DNA of 64,000 nucleotides from JAMXLO01 sp963776505 (GTDB lineage Bacteria; Pseudomonadota; Alphaproteobacteria; Acetobacterales; Acetobacteraceae): the NCBI GenBank assembly GCA_963776505.1, contig CAVZNH010000001.1:62001-126000 (forward strand), read 5' to 3'. Position 1 is the first letter of the stretch. Every line of letters starts with the position of its first letter. Under the pieces are notes generated by a model. The model was not told the DNA's origin and made no database searches. It worked only from the letters and a program-made list of their open reading frames with translations. This document shows positions 33,703 through 45,103 of the stretch, in pieces. The position numbers and the translations under genes are program-made.

Positions 33703-34834
33703 GTGATCCTAAATCGCGCATCGCTGCTAACGCTGGCGCTGGTGCTGGGTGGCGCAGTGCTGCTCGCGGTACTGAACCTCGCCACCGAGCCGACCGCGTC
33801 GCTGCATGTGCCGACCTATGTCGTGGCGCTGACCGGCAAATACCTTAGCTTCGCAATGCTGGCGCTGGCGGTCGACCTCGTATGGGGATTCGCGGGCATC
33901 CTCTCGCTCGGCCACGCCGCGTTCTTCGCCCTCGGCGGCTACGCCATGGGCATGTACCTGATGCGCCAGATCGGTGCGCGTGGCGTCTATGGCAACGCCA
34001 ATCTGCCGGACTTCATGGTGTTCCTGGGTTGGCATGAGCTGCCCTGGTATTGGCACGGCTTCGAATGGTTCGGCTTCGCCGCGCTGATGGTGATTCTCGT
34101 GCCGGGCGTCCTCGCATTGGTGTTCGGCTGGCTTGCCTTTCGTTCGCGGGTTTCCGGCGTGTATCTGTCGATCATCACGCAGGCCCTGACCTACGCGCTG
34201 CTGCTGGCGTTCTTCCGCAACGACATGGGCTTCGGCGGCAACAACGGCATGACCGACTTCAAGGACCTGCTGGGCTTTCCGGTGCAGACCGAGGCCACAC
34301 GCTGCGCGCTGCTCGTCATCACCGCGGTATTCCTGTGCGCGCAGTTCCTGTTGGCACGCTGGCTGGTGACATCGCGCTTCGGCAAGGTTCTGGTCGCGGT
34401 GCGCGACGCGGAGGCGCGCACGCGGTTCCTGGGTTACCGGCCTGAAGTCGTACAAGCTGGTGGTGTGGGTTCTCTCGGCGGTGATGGCCGGGATCGGCGG
34501 CGCGCTCTATGTCCCGCAGGTCGGCATCATCAATCCGTCCGAGTTCTCGCCGGCGAATTCGATCGAGGCGGTGATCTGGGTTGCGGTCGGCGGGCGCGGT
34601 ACGCTGTCAGGGGCAATCCTCGGCGCGGTGCTGGTCAACCTGGGCAAGACCTATCTGACCAGTGCGCTGCCCTCGCTGTGGCTCTATGCGCTGGGCGCGA
34701 TCTTCATCTTCGTCACCCTGCTGCTGCCGCGCGGCATCGTCGGTCTGTTCGCTCGACGCGAGCGGGCCATCGCACCCGAACCGGTGCCTGCGCAGGCCGC
34801 ATCACAGGCCGAGCCACGCGAGGCGACCGGATGA
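33703..34834 (+). CDS. urtC: urea ABC transporter, permease UrtC (one +1 frameshift)
   Basis: 376 residues from the GTG at 33703, after removing one base near 34442. LivM-type permease: LSFAMLALAVDLVWGFAGIL, SLGHAAFFALGGYAMGMYLM, SGVYLSIITQALTYALLLAF, FRNDMGFGGNNGMTDF, then SYKLVVWVLSAVMAGIGGAL and INPSEFSPANSIEAVIWVAV. The start is uncertain because a palindromic element sits right before it. An ATG at 33581 overlapping the urtB stop may be the original start, but it is out of frame with the body here. Forms the urea channel with UrtB. Confidence 0.92.
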
Positions 34835-35593
34835 GCGACGTTCGCGCGGAACTGCATGACACGCTGCTCTATCTGGACGGCGTCACCGTCAGCTTCGACG
34901 GCTTCCGGGCACTGAATGCGCTGTCGCTGGTGCTGGAGGCCGGCGAGATGCGCGCGGTGATCGGCCCGAATGGTGCCGGCAAGACCACGATGATGGACGT
35001 GATCACCGGCAAGACGCGACCGGACGAAGGAAAGGTGGTGTTCGGCAAGGACACCGACCTGACGCGCCTCGACGAACCGGCGATCGCATCGCTGGGCATC
35101 GGGCGGAAGTTTCAGAAGCCCACGGTCTTTGAGCCGCACACCGTGTGGGACAACCTGCTGCTGTCGCTGGCCGAGGACCGGAGGCCGCGCTTCACGCTGT
35201 GGGCGCACGAGACGCCGAGGGAGCGAGAACGCATCGAGGAGATCCTGGTCACTACGCGCCTGATCGACCAGCGCACATCGTCTGGCGGCGGGATTGTCGC
35301 ACGGGCAGAAACAGTGGCTGGAGATCGGCATGCTGCTGGCGCAGGAGCCGCAGCTTCTTCTTGTCGATGAACCGGTGGCCGGCATGACCGACGCCGAGAC
35401 CGAGCAGACCGCGGAACTGCTGCGCGAAATCCATCGGACGCGGAGCGTGGTGGTGGTGGAGCACGACATGGCCTTCGTGCGCGCGCTGGACGTGAAGGTG
35501 ACGGTGCTGCACGAGGGTTCGGTGCTGTCGGAAGGCTCGATCGACCATGTCAGCGAGGACCCGCGGGTCATCGAGGTGTACCTGGGACGATGA
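34831..35593 (+). CDS. urtD: urea ABC transporter, ATPase UrtD (one +1 frameshift)
   Basis: 253 residues after removing one base near 35291. LivG-type ATPase: Walker A IGPNGAGKTTMMD, RKFQKPTVFEPHTVWDNL, ABC signature region LSHGQKQWLEIGM (in the frame after the break), Walker B LLLVDEPVAGMTDAET, and the H-loop VVVVEHDMAFV. The break falls just before the signature. It overlaps urtC at its start and urtE at its stop (ATGA both times). Confidence 0.93.
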
Positions 35594-36288
35594 CACTCGA
35601 GGTCGATCATGTGGATCTGCACTATGGCGCCGCCATCGCGCTGCGCCAGGTGTCGCTGACCGCGGAGATCGGCGCGGTCACCTGCCTGCTCGGGCGCAAC
35701 GGCGTCGGCAAGACCAGTCTGCTGCGCGCGATCACCGGCGCGCATCCGGTCAGTGCCGGAGCCATTCGCTGGGAAGGTGCCGACATTACCCGTCTTGCGA
35801 TCCATGATCGCGCTCGGCGCGGCATCGCCTGGGTGCCGCAGGGACGCGACATCTTTCCGCTGCTCACGGTGCGCGAAAATCTGGAGACCGGCTTTGCCGT
35901 ATTGCCGCGCGGGCAGCGCCACGTGCCGGACGAGGTGTTCGAGCTGTTCCCCGTGCTGCAGACCATGCTGCGCCGGCGCGGTGGCGATCTGTCAGGCGGG
36001 CAGCAGCAGCAACTGGCGATCGCGCGGGCGCTGGTGATGAAGCCGCGCCTGCTGGTCCTGGACGAGCCGACCGAGGGGATACAGCCGAGTATCATCAAGG
36101 ACATTGGTCGCGTGATCGCGCTGTTGCGGTCGCGCGGCGACATGGCCATCCTGCTGGTCGAGCAGTATTTCGATTTCGCCCAGGAGCTCGCCCAGACCAT
36201 CGTGGTGATGGATCGCGGCGACGTCGTGCTGGCAGGACGGCGGGAGGACCTGGACGAGGCGGACGTGCGACGCCGCCTTTCGGTATGA
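35590..36288 (+). CDS. urtE: urea ABC transporter, ATPase UrtE
   Basis: 232 residues, LivF-type ATPase and partner of UrtD. Walker A LGRNGVGKTSLLRA, RGIAWVPQGRDIFPLLTVRENL, signature LSGGQQQQLAIARALV, Walker B LLVLDEPTEGIQPSI, and the H-loop region VEQYFDFAQELA. The start overlaps the urtD stop. A further ATG overlaps its own stop (36285) but leads into a short frame, so the beginning of ureD is uncertain. Intact. Confidence 0.95.
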   Translation: MTLEVDHVDLHYGAAIALRQVSLTAEIGAVTCLLGRNGVGKTSLLRAITGAHPVSAGAIRWEGADITRLAIHDRARRGIAWVPQGRDIFPLLTVRENLETGFAVLPRGQRHVPDEVFELFPVLQTMLRRRGGDLSGGQQQQLAIARALVMKPRLLVLDEPTEGIQPSIIKDIGRVIALLRSRGDMAILLVEQYFDFAQELAQTIVVMDRGDVVLAGRREDLDEADVRRRLSV

Positions 36289-36327
36289 CCGGTTGGCAAG
36301 GTTCGCTGGCGCTGCCAGATTCGTCGG

Positions 36328-37176
36328 GTGCATGCGTGCTACGATAGCGATGGATTGGTGGACGCTGTTTCGAGACCGGACAGTTTGCAGCGGGCGTTCG
36401 GCCAACTTTCCGTGTCGGTGAAGCGACGTGGCCCGCTTTCGGTATTGGACGGACTGCGCCAGGCGGGCTGTCTGAAGGCGCGGTTTCCGCGTCCGGACGA
36501 TGCCGCTTGGCTGAATGTGGTCACGCTGAACACATCCGGAGGGATCGCCGGCGGCGACGCACTCGATAGCGGGTTCGAAGTGGGCGCGGGAGCACGAGCG
36601 ACAATCGCCTCGCAGGCGGCGGAGCGCTACTACCGGGCATTGCCCGGTACACCTGCATCGAACGTGGCCACACGGATCGCCGTGGCGGATGGCGGCGCGG
36701 CAGAGTGGCTGCCGCAGGAGACGATCCTGTTCGATCGTTGCGCCGTGCGGCGTCGCCTGCGCATCGAGCTGGCGGATGATGCCTGGTTCCTTGGCGTGGA
36801 AAGCCTGGTGTTCGGCCGCGCGGCCATGGGCGAGGCCGTCGAGCATGCCTCGCTGCGCGATGTCTACGAGATGCGTCGCGGCGGCCGCTTATTGCTGCAC
36901 GATGCGATCCGGCTGGAGGGCGAGGTGGCCGCAACCCTGCGGCGTCCCGCGATCGCCGATGGCGCACGCGCTGTAGCGACACTGGTATATGTGGCACGCG
37001 ATGCCGAGACCATGCTTGATCCGCTACGCAGTCAGGGGATGGGTGCCAGCGCCTGGGACGGCATGCTTATCGCGCGTATGCTCGCTGCCGACGGTGCAAC
37101 GTTGCGTGCCCGTGTGATAGACGCTTTGCGGGTATTGCGCGGCGGGCGGCCCTTGCCGCGCGTCTGGCAATGCTGA
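36328..37176 (+). CDS. ureD: urease accessory protein UreD
   Basis: 282 residues from a GTG. Scaffold of the urease nickel-loading complex with UreF and UreG. Family features: LQRAFGQLSVSVKRRGPLSVL near the start, LNTSGGIAGGDALDSGFEVG, ATIASQAAERYYRAL, AEWLPQETILFDRCAVRRRL and MGEAVEHASLRDVYEMRR. The start is weakly defined; an ATG at 36285 overlapping the urtE stop would join this frame only with a one-base shift. It heads the urease genes and follows the urea transporter directly, so uptake and hydrolysis are probably one transcription unit. Confidence 0.92.
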   Translation: MHACYDSDGLVDAVSRPDSLQRAFGQLSVSVKRRGPLSVLDGLRQAGCLKARFPRPDDAAWLNVVTLNTSGGIAGGDALDSGFEVGAGARATIASQAAERYYRALPGTPASNVATRIAVADGGAAEWLPQETILFDRCAVRRRLRIELADDAWFLGVESLVFGRAAMGEAVEHASLRDVYEMRRGGRLLLHDAIRLEGEVAATLRRPAIADGARAVATLVYVARDAETMLDPLRSQGMGASAWDGMLIARMLAADGATLRARVIDALRVLRGGRPLPRVWQC

Positions 37177-37186
37177 GGGGAAGCGG

Positions 37187-37489
37187 ATGAACCTGACGCC
37201 GAGAGAAAAGGACAAGCTGCTGATCAGCATGGCCGCGATGGTCGCGCGCCGCCGCCTCGAGCGCGGTGTGAAGCTCAACCATCCGGAAGCCGTCGCCCTG
37301 ATCACCGACTTCGTCGTCGAGGGCGCGCGCGATGGCCGCAGCGTCGCTGATCTGATGGAAGCCGGCGGCAAGGTCATCACCCGTGCTCAGGTCATGGACG
37401 GCGTCCCGGAGATGATCCACGACGTGCAGGTCGAAGCGACCTTTCCCGACGGGACCAAGCTGGTCACCGTGCACGAACCGATCCGATGA
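37187..37489 (+). CDS. ureA: urease gamma subunit
   Basis: 100 residues, the standard length. MNLTPREKDKLLISMAAMVA opens the protein; LNHPEAVALITDFVVEGARDG and GVPEMIHDVQVEATFPDGTK follow. Structural subunit of urease with UreB and UreC. Starts 10 bases after ureD with GAGGGGAAGCGG before the ATG. Intact. Confidence 0.97.
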   Translation: MNLTPREKDKLLISMAAMVARRRLERGVKLNHPEAVALITDFVVEGARDGRSVADLMEAGGKVITRAQVMDGVPEMIHDVQVEATFPDGTKLVTVHEPIR

Positions 37490-37514
37490 ACCCAAGTCAT
37501 GACAGGAGGAGACG

Positions 37515-37822
37515 ATGATTCCCGGTGAAATCCTCCCTGTCGACGGCCAGGTCGAGTTGAACGCAGGGCAGCCCCGCACGACGCTAACCGTTGCCAACAC
37601 CGGCGACCGGCCGATCCAGGTCGGCAGCCATTACCACTTCGCGGAAACCAATCCGGCGCTGTCGTTCGATCGCGCGGCCGCGCGCGGCAAGCGGCTGGAC
37701 ATCGCGGCGGGAACCGCCGTCCGCTTCGAACCCGGCCAGACGCGTGAGGTCTCGCTGGTGCCCTATCGCGGCAGCCGCATAGTGCAGGGGTTCCGCGCCG
37801 CCGTCATGGGAGCGCTCGACTG

Positions 37823-37823
<1 letters not shown>
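37515..37823 (+). CDS. ureB: urease beta subunit
   Basis: 102 residues. MIPGEILPVDGQVELNAGQ, VANTGDRPIQVGSHYHFAETN and RLDIAAGTAVRFEPGQTREV are diagnostic of the urease beta chain. A GACAGGAGGAGACG ribosome binding site precedes the ATG. The stop overlaps the ureC start by one base. Intact. Confidence 0.97.
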
Positions 37824-39532
<1,709 letters not shown>

Positions 39533-39533
<1 letters not shown>

Positions 39534-39985
39534 TGCGCGCCGAGACGGTCCTGCCTGCCGGTACCTGGGATGTCGCGGCGGAGTTCGACCACGTCCTGAT
39601 CGATTTCGATCGCCGCCATCGGCGACGCATTCTGCTGCGCACCGAGCAGGGCAGGGAGGTGCTGCTCGATCTGCCGCAGGCCGTGCGCCTGCGCGACGGC
39701 GACGGGCTGGCCGTGGATGGCCGGGTGGTGCGAGTGTGCGCAAAGCCCGAACCGCTGTTGGAGATACATGCGCACGAAGAGGGCGATCTGGTGCGGATTG
39801 CGTGGCACCTCGGCAATCGTCATCTGCCGGTGCAGTTGCTGGGCGGTCGCATCCGCATTCGGGCTGATCATGTGATCAGGGATATGGTGGAGGGGTTGGG
39901 CGGTCACGTAGATACAGTCGAGGCACCATTCGATCCGGAAGCTGGGGCCTATGCTGGCGGGCACCATCATCATCATGACGACTAA
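39533..39985 (+). CDS. ureE: urease accessory protein UreE (nickel metallochaperone)
   Basis: 150 residues. Delivers nickel to the apourease complex. The N-terminal domain contains HVLIDFDRRHRRRILLRTEQG, the metal-binding core has HLGNRHLPVQL with the conserved His, and the tail GGHHHHHDD is a nickel-binding His cluster. Its ATG overlaps the ureC stop (TGATG). The His codons of the tail overlap the start of the ureF frame. Intact. Confidence 0.95.
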
Positions 39986-40742
39986 GGGACAACACCCAGG
40001 CTCTCCCCCTTCCTTTGCGGGAGGGGGCTGGGGGGAGGGGGCGCTGCCAGTACCCGCGCTGCCCCCTCCCCCCACCCCCCTCCCGCAAGGGGAGGGGGAG
40101 GTTCCTGCTCCCCCATTGTTGCGGCTGCTTGCATGGCTCTCCCCAGCATTTCCTACTGGCGCCTACGCCTATTCGCATGGTCTGGAGTGGGCCGTGGAAC
40201 GCTGTGACGTCACGGACGGCGATTCATTGCGCGCATGGCTCGCCGATGTGCTGGTACACGGTTCCGGCCGTAGCGACGCGATCCTGCTTCGCCACGCCCA
40301 CCGCGCCGAGGGTGACTACGCAGCCCTGAACGACCTCGCCGCCGCGATTGCGCCGTCGCGCGAGCGTCGAATCGAGACGCTGGATCAAGGCTCCGCATTC
40401 ATCGCTTCTGCCGCGGCTTGGCATCCGCCGGAATTGCCTGAACGCGTCGCCTATCCCGTGGCGGTGGGTGCGCTCGCGGGCCGTCACGGCATTGGTGAAG
40501 ACATAACTACAGCCGCGTATCTTCAGGCCTTCATCGTCAACCTGATCTCCGCCGCAGTGCGCCTCGTCCCACTCGGGCAAAGCACCGGCCTGCGCGTTCT
40601 CGCCTCACTCGAGCCGACCATCCTGCATGTCGCAGCGGAATCACGCGCCGCTACGCTCGACGACCTGGGCGGCTGCGCCTTCCGTTCCGACCTTGCCGCT
40701 ATGCTCCACGAGACCCAGTACACAAGGCTGTTCCGATCATGA
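39975..40742 (+). CDS. ureF: urease accessory protein UreF with element-derived N-terminal extension
   Basis: Works with UreD and UreG in nickel insertion. The recognisable UreF begins only at LLRLLAWLSPAFPTGAYAYS, about 48 codons after the ATG at 39975. The stretch in between is a translation of a palindromic repeat (40003-40100) and reads as Gly/Pro-rich sequence (PPSFAGGGWGEG, PPPPTPLPQGEGE). Either the protein carries this extension or translation starts at a TTG at 40116 or 40119. The rest is normal: GLEWAVERCDVTDGDSLRAW, GRSDAILLRHAHRA, and VRLVPLGQSTGL. The 3' end overlaps ureG. Confidence 0.92.
   Translation: MTTKGQHPGSPPSFAGGGWGEGALPVPALPPPPTPLPQGEGEVPAPPLLRLLAWLSPAFPTGAYAYSHGLEWAVERCDVTDGDSLRAWLADVLVHGSGRSDAILLRHAHRAEGDYAALNDLAAAIAPSRERRIETLDQGSAFIASAAAWHPPELPERVAYPVAVGALAGRHGIGEDITTAAYLQAFIVNLISAAVRLVPLGQSTGLRVLASLEPTILHVAAESRAATLDDLGGCAFRSDLAAMLHETQYTRLFRS
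40003..40100. repeat. palindromic element inside the ureF 5' region
   Basis: Arms 40003-40041 and 40062-40100 are inverted copies of 39 bases with three mismatches, separated by 20 bases. The sequence is the same family as the perfect pair at 33598-33693. It has a length and phase that keep the ureF frame open from the ATG near the end of ureE. Confidence 0.85.
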
Positions 40743-41371
40743 GCCATTCGCATCACGGCCCCTTGCGTGTCGGCATTGGAGGGCCGGTCGGTACCGGCAA
40801 GACCGCGCTGATGGACGCGCTATGCAAGCGGCTACGCGCCGACTACGACATCGCAGCGATCACCAACGACATCTACACCAAGGAGGATGCCGAATTCCTC
40901 ACCCGCGCCGGGTCGCTGCCGCCCGAGCGTATCCTCGGCATCGAGACCGGCGGCTGCCCCCACACTGCGATCCGTGAGGACGCCTCGATCAACCTCGCTG
41001 GCGTCACGCAACTGAATCGCCGCTTCCCGCAGCTCGACCTGATCCTGATCGAATCCGGTGGCGACAATCTCGCCGCGACGTTCAGTCCGGAACTCGCCGA
41101 CCTGACGATTTACGTCATCGACGTCTCGGCTGGTGACAAGATTCCACGCAAGGGTGGTCCCGGCATCACGCGCAGCGATCTGCTGGTGATCAACAAGATC
41201 GACCTCGCACCCTTTGTCGGTGCCAGCCTCGAAGTAATGGATCGCGACGCGCGCAAGATGCGCGGCGAGCGTCCGTTTGTTTTCGCCAATATCCGCGCCG
41301 GAACCGGCGTTCCAGAGATCGCCGCCTTCATTGAGACTGACGGCGGTCTGCGTTCAGGCGGCACTGCCTAG
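40739..41371 (+). CDS. ureG: urease accessory GTPase UreG
   Basis: 210 residues. GTP hydrolysis powers nickel insertion into urease. P-loop GGPVGTGKTALMDAL, the metal motif GGCPHTAIREDAS (CPH), LIESGGDNLAATFSPELADL, and the guanine-specificity motif VINKIDLAP. Starts ATGA with ureF. It ends the plus-strand urt-ure cluster, and its last 18 bases overlap the 3' end of the converging GGDEF-like gene. Intact. Confidence 0.97.
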   Translation: MSHSHHGPLRVGIGGPVGTGKTALMDALCKRLRADYDIAAITNDIYTKEDAEFLTRAGSLPPERILGIETGGCPHTAIREDASINLAGVTQLNRRFPQLDLILIESGGDNLAATFSPELADLTIYVIDVSAGDKIPRKGGPGITRSDLLVINKIDLAPFVGASLEVMDRDARKMRGERPFVFANIRAGTGVPEIAAFIETDGGLRSGGTA

Positions 41372-42338
41372 CGAGACGCGCCAGTAACCGCCACCTTCGC
41401 ACTTGACCTGCTGCATCGCCACGGCCGCCCTGCCGGCCAGATCAGAGAAGCTCTCGCCGGTCTGGCGCGTGGCGATCCCAATCGAGAAGCTGACCTCGCA
41501 AAGCGTGGCATTATCTGGTCCAACGACCCGGCAGGGTGCCTGCAGGCACAGGTCCTCTGCGCGCTCGGCCGCGGTCATATGGTCCGCGCCACTGATCCAC
41601 ACGGCGAATTCGGCACCGCCGATTCGGCTAACGAGATCGGTCGGGCGCACCGTGCTCCGCAACAGCATGGCCGCGCGGTTCAGCACCTGATCGCCACCAT
41701 TCGGCGCCCAGCAACAGACCGGCCTTCGCCAGATTGTCAACCTCTGCCAGCATGAGCGTGCCGGGCAGGCCATCGCCGTCCAGCCTCGCGATGTGCCGGG
41801 TCACCTCGGTGATGAAGGTGCGCAAGCTGAGCAGCGAGGTGAGCGAATCGGTTGGCGTGGAGTGGAACACGTCGCGCGGGCCTGCACCGCGATCCATCAG
41901 CAGGCAGACGATCCCGGCGAGCAAGTCGACCAACGGCATCTCTTCGCCCGTCCATTCGCGTGCGCCGCGGCGACGCCAGAGGACGATACCAAACTTCTCG
42001 TCGCTGGTCTGACGGCACACCGCAACCACGATTGGGCGCGTATTCGGTTCGACCGACGGCACCGGCGTGCCGATCTCGGCACAATGAAGCAACCTTGCGG
42101 CTGACGTCGCCGGCAGCCCGATCATGCCGGCACGATGCAAGACCTCGGGTTCCACCCCGGCGGTGTCGGAAATGCCGCGAATGACCGCGATCCCCTCAGC
42201 GCCAAGAGACCCCATGATCGCATCGAGGCCGGCCGCCATCATCTGCGCCGCGCTGCCCTCGCGGCGCAGGGAGCACAGAATTCTCGACAGCTCCGAGTTC
42301 ATCCGGGAGGCGGTCGCCCCTTGACCTGGCGTTGTCAT
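41354..42338 (-). CDS. GAF-like / degenerate GGDEF protein (one +1 frameshift)
   Basis: 327 residues after removing one base near 41703. The N-terminal 170 residues look like a GAF-type sensor (AEGIAVIRGISDTAGVEP, EKFGIVLWRRRGAREWTGEE). The C-terminal part is a GGDEF domain: SLLSLRTFITEVTRHIARLD, MLAEVDNLAKAG, RIGGAEFAVWISG, FSIGIATRQTGE. The signature is GGAEF, so the acidic metal-binding residue in the third position is lost and the D/N substrate motif is altered. It is therefore probably not an active diguanylate cyclase and may bind ligand or partner instead. It converges on ureG. Confidence 0.75.
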
Positions 42339-42412
42339 GCAATGCGACCCCTGTGGCGCACGGATTGAAACCCAAACCTAGCGCGCCGGCGGTTGCAGCA
42401 GCGTTTCGGTGC

Positions 42413-44735
42413 TCAAACCCGCAGCCGGCGCAGTCGCAGCGCATTGGCTATCACGGAGACGGAACTGAACGACATGGCTAGTGCTGCAATGATAGGGCTG
42501 AGCAGAATGCCGGTGACCGGATAGAGCACGCCCGCGGCGATCGGAACACCGATCGCATTGTAGATGAAAGCAAAGAACAGGTTCTGCCGGATGTTGCGCA
42601 TGGTGGCGCGGCTGAGCAGGCTCGCCCGGACGATCCCGGTAAGGTCGCCTTTCACCAGAGTGATGCCGGCGCTGGCGATCGCCACCTCGGTGCCGGTGCC
42701 CATGGCGATGCCGATGTCGGCTGCGGCCAGCGCGGGTGCGTCGTTGACGCCGTCACCAGCCATGGCGACGACGCGACCCTCGTGCCTCAGCCGACGGACG
42801 AGGTCGTGCTTGTCGGCCGGAAATACCTCCGCAACGACTTCGGCAATGTCCAGGCGGCTCGCGACGGCTTCTGCCGTGGTTCGGTTGTCGCCGGTCAGCA
42901 TGACGATCCGCAGTCCGAGAGCTTTCAGACGACGCAGAGCATCGGGGGTGGTCGGCTTGATCGGGTCGGCTATGGCGATCACGGCGGCGGCGTTGCCGTC
43001 TATCGCCAGGAACAGGGCCGTCGCGCCGTCGCGACGCAACGGTTCTGCTGTAACTTCAAGCTCTCCGAGCGGAATGCCAAGATCGCGCATCAGGTTGGCA
43101 TTGCCCAGCGCGACGACCTTGCCGTTCACTTCGCCGGTGACACCCATGCCGGTGAGCGAGCGAAAGTTTTCCGGTTCGACCAGACGTACAGTTGCGCTCG
43201 TGCGCCGCGGCAACGATGGCGGCGGCGAGTGGATGCTCACTGGCTCGCTCGACGGATGCAGCCGCGGTCAGGAGATCGGTCTCGGACCACTCGCCCGTCG
43301 GCACTACTGCTACGATGCGGGGCCTGCCTTCGGTGAGGGTCCCGGTCTTGTCGAGCACGAGGGTATCGACCTTCTCCAGGCGCTCCAGGGCCTCCGCTGA
43401 GCGGATCAGCACACCGACGCCCGCGCCCTTGCCAATACCGACCATGATCGACATCGGCGTGGCGAGGCCGAGAGCGCAGGGGCAGGCGATGATGAGCACC
43501 GATACGGCAGCGATCAGGGCGTAGGCGAGGGCAGGGGGCGGACCCCAAACAGCCCAGGCCGCGAATGCGATCAGCGCGGCCGCGATCACCGCGGGCACAA
43601 ACCAGCCGGCGACAATGTCCGCAAGGCGCTGGATCGGTGCGCGCGAGCGCTGTGCCTCTGCAACCATTGCCACGATCCGGGCCAGCATTGTTTCCGAGCC
43701 GACGCGGTCCGCCCGAATGACCAGCGCTCCGGTGCCGTTGATGGTGCCACCGATTACGTGGTCGCCGGGGTGTTTTGCCACCGGCATAGCCTCACCGGTC
43801 ACCATCGCTTCATCGACTGCGCTGGTACCATCCAGCACCTCGCCATCGACCGGCACGCCGTCGCCAGGCCGCACGCGCAGCCGATCGCCAGGATGGATCT
43901 GCCCGAGGGGCACCTCCTCGTCGTCGCCGCTGACCGTGATGTGGTGAGCGGTCTTGGGCGCCAGGTTCAGCAGCGCGCGAATGGCGCTGCCAGTCTGCTC
44001 GCGCGCCCTGAGTTCCAGCATCTGGCCCACAAGGACCAGGACCGTGATGACCGCGGCTGGCTCGAAGTAGACCGCAACATCGCCGTCTGGGGCATGGAAG
44101 CCGGCGGGGAACAGGCCCGGCGCGAGCGTAGCGACGACGCTGTACGCCCACGCTGCACCGGTGCCGAGGGCGATCAGGGTGAACATGTTGAGACTGCGGC
44201 CGAGCAGTGAGTTCCAGCCGCGACGGAAGAACGGCCAGCCGGCCCACAGCACGACCGGAGTAGCCAGGATGAGCTGTGGCCAGTTGGTGCTGAACCCAGG
44301 ATGCGGGAGCATGTCCAAGGCGACAACCGGGGCAGTCAGCGCGGCGCCAATCCACAGGCGCCGGGTCATGTTGACGAGTTCTGGGTTGACCTCCGGCTCG
44401 GCGGTGACAGTCAGCGGTTCCAGGGCCATGCCGCAGATCGGGCAGCTGCCCGGGCCGGTCTGGCGGACCTCTGGGTGCATCGGGCAGGTGTAGACAGCGC
44501 CCGGTGTGGCGGACGGCCTTTCCTTCGGTGCCAGATATGCTTCCGGGTCGGCGACGAATTTCTCGCGGCAGCCTGCGGAGCAGAAATAGAAGGAGTTGTT
44601 GGCGTGTTCGAAGCGGTGGCGCGATGTGGCGGAATCAACTGTCATGCCGCAGACGGGATCGGTGGTAGCGCAAGCGTCGCCCCCTCCCCCTGACCCCTTC
44701 CCGCGAGGGGTGGGAAAGAAATGCACGTGGTCCAT
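42413..44735 (-). CDS. copA: copper-translocating P-type ATPase (one +1 frameshift)
   Basis: 773 residues after removing one base near 43197. Exports copper from the cytoplasm. Order: an element-derived Gly-rich leader, a YHS metal-binding domain (DPVCGMTVDSATSRH, FYFCSAGCREKF), a heavy-metal-binding domain (YTCPMHPEVRQTGPGSCPIC), then P1B transmembrane and catalytic parts. CPC transport motif in IACPCALGLATP, actuator TGEAMP, phosphorylation site DKTGTLTEGRP, hinge GDGVNDAPAL. The start MDHVHFFP is chosen by family; a second Met lies 4 codons upstream next to the operator. Divergent from csoR. Confidence 0.9.
44680..44713. repeat. single-arm copy of the palindromic element, read in frame in copA
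   Basis: The bases CCCCCTCCCCCTGACC and CCTTCCCGCGAGGGG follow the right arm of the element at 33655-33693 with a few changes. Translated in the copA frame it gives a Pro/Gly-rich leader (FFPTPRGKGSGGGGDA) before the YHS domain. Confidence 0.6.
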
Positions 44736-44747
44736 GACTTGCGTCAT

Positions 44748-44764
44748 ATACCCTGCCAGGGTAT
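44748..44764. promoter_or_regulatory. CsoR-type operator between copA and csoR
   Basis: ATACCCTG-C-CAGGGTAT is a perfect 8-base inverted repeat with one central base. A/T-flanked runs of C and G of this kind are the known operator style of the CsoR/RcnR/FrmR repressors. It lies 9 bases before the csoR ATG and 12 bases before the copA ATG, so bound repressor would block both start regions. Confidence 0.75.
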
Positions 44765-44773
44765 GGTAACAAG

Positions 44774-45049
44774 ATGCATGAGGCGACAAAACAGAAAGTG
44801 GCGGGGCGTCTGAAGCGCATCGAGGGGCAGGTGCGCGGCGTGCTGCGCATGGTGGAGGACGACCGCTATTGCGTCGATGTGCTCACCCAGATCGATGCCG
44901 TGCGGGCCGCGTTGCACAAGGTCGAGGAGCAGGTGCTGCAGGACCACGTGTCACATTGCGTCGCCGATGCGTTTGCATCGGGAGATCCGGTGGAGCAGCG
45001 GCACAAGGTAGAGGAGCTGGTCGAGACGATTGGGCGGATGACGCGCTGA
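44774..45049 (+). CDS. csoR: copper-sensing transcriptional repressor CsoR
   Basis: 91 residues, all-helical CsoR family. VAGRLKRIEGQVRGVLRMVEDD is the DNA-facing helix; YCVDVLTQI follows. Ligands Cys33, His58 and Cys62 have exactly the spacing of the copper site (Cys-x24-His-x3-Cys) in Mycobacterium tuberculosis CsoR, which favours copper over nickel or formaldehyde as signal. Divergent from a copper ATPase with a palindrome between them, so autoregulation and derepression of copA by copper are expected. Intact. Confidence 0.9.
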   Translation: MHEATKQKVAGRLKRIEGQVRGVLRMVEDDRYCVDVLTQIDAVRAALHKVEEQVLQDHVSHCVADAFASGDPVEQRHKVEELVETIGRMTR

Positions 45050-45103
45050 TCAGCTCGTCTCATAGGCTGACGCCGCGCCGCAGCATCGCGCTATAACTGC
45101 GGC

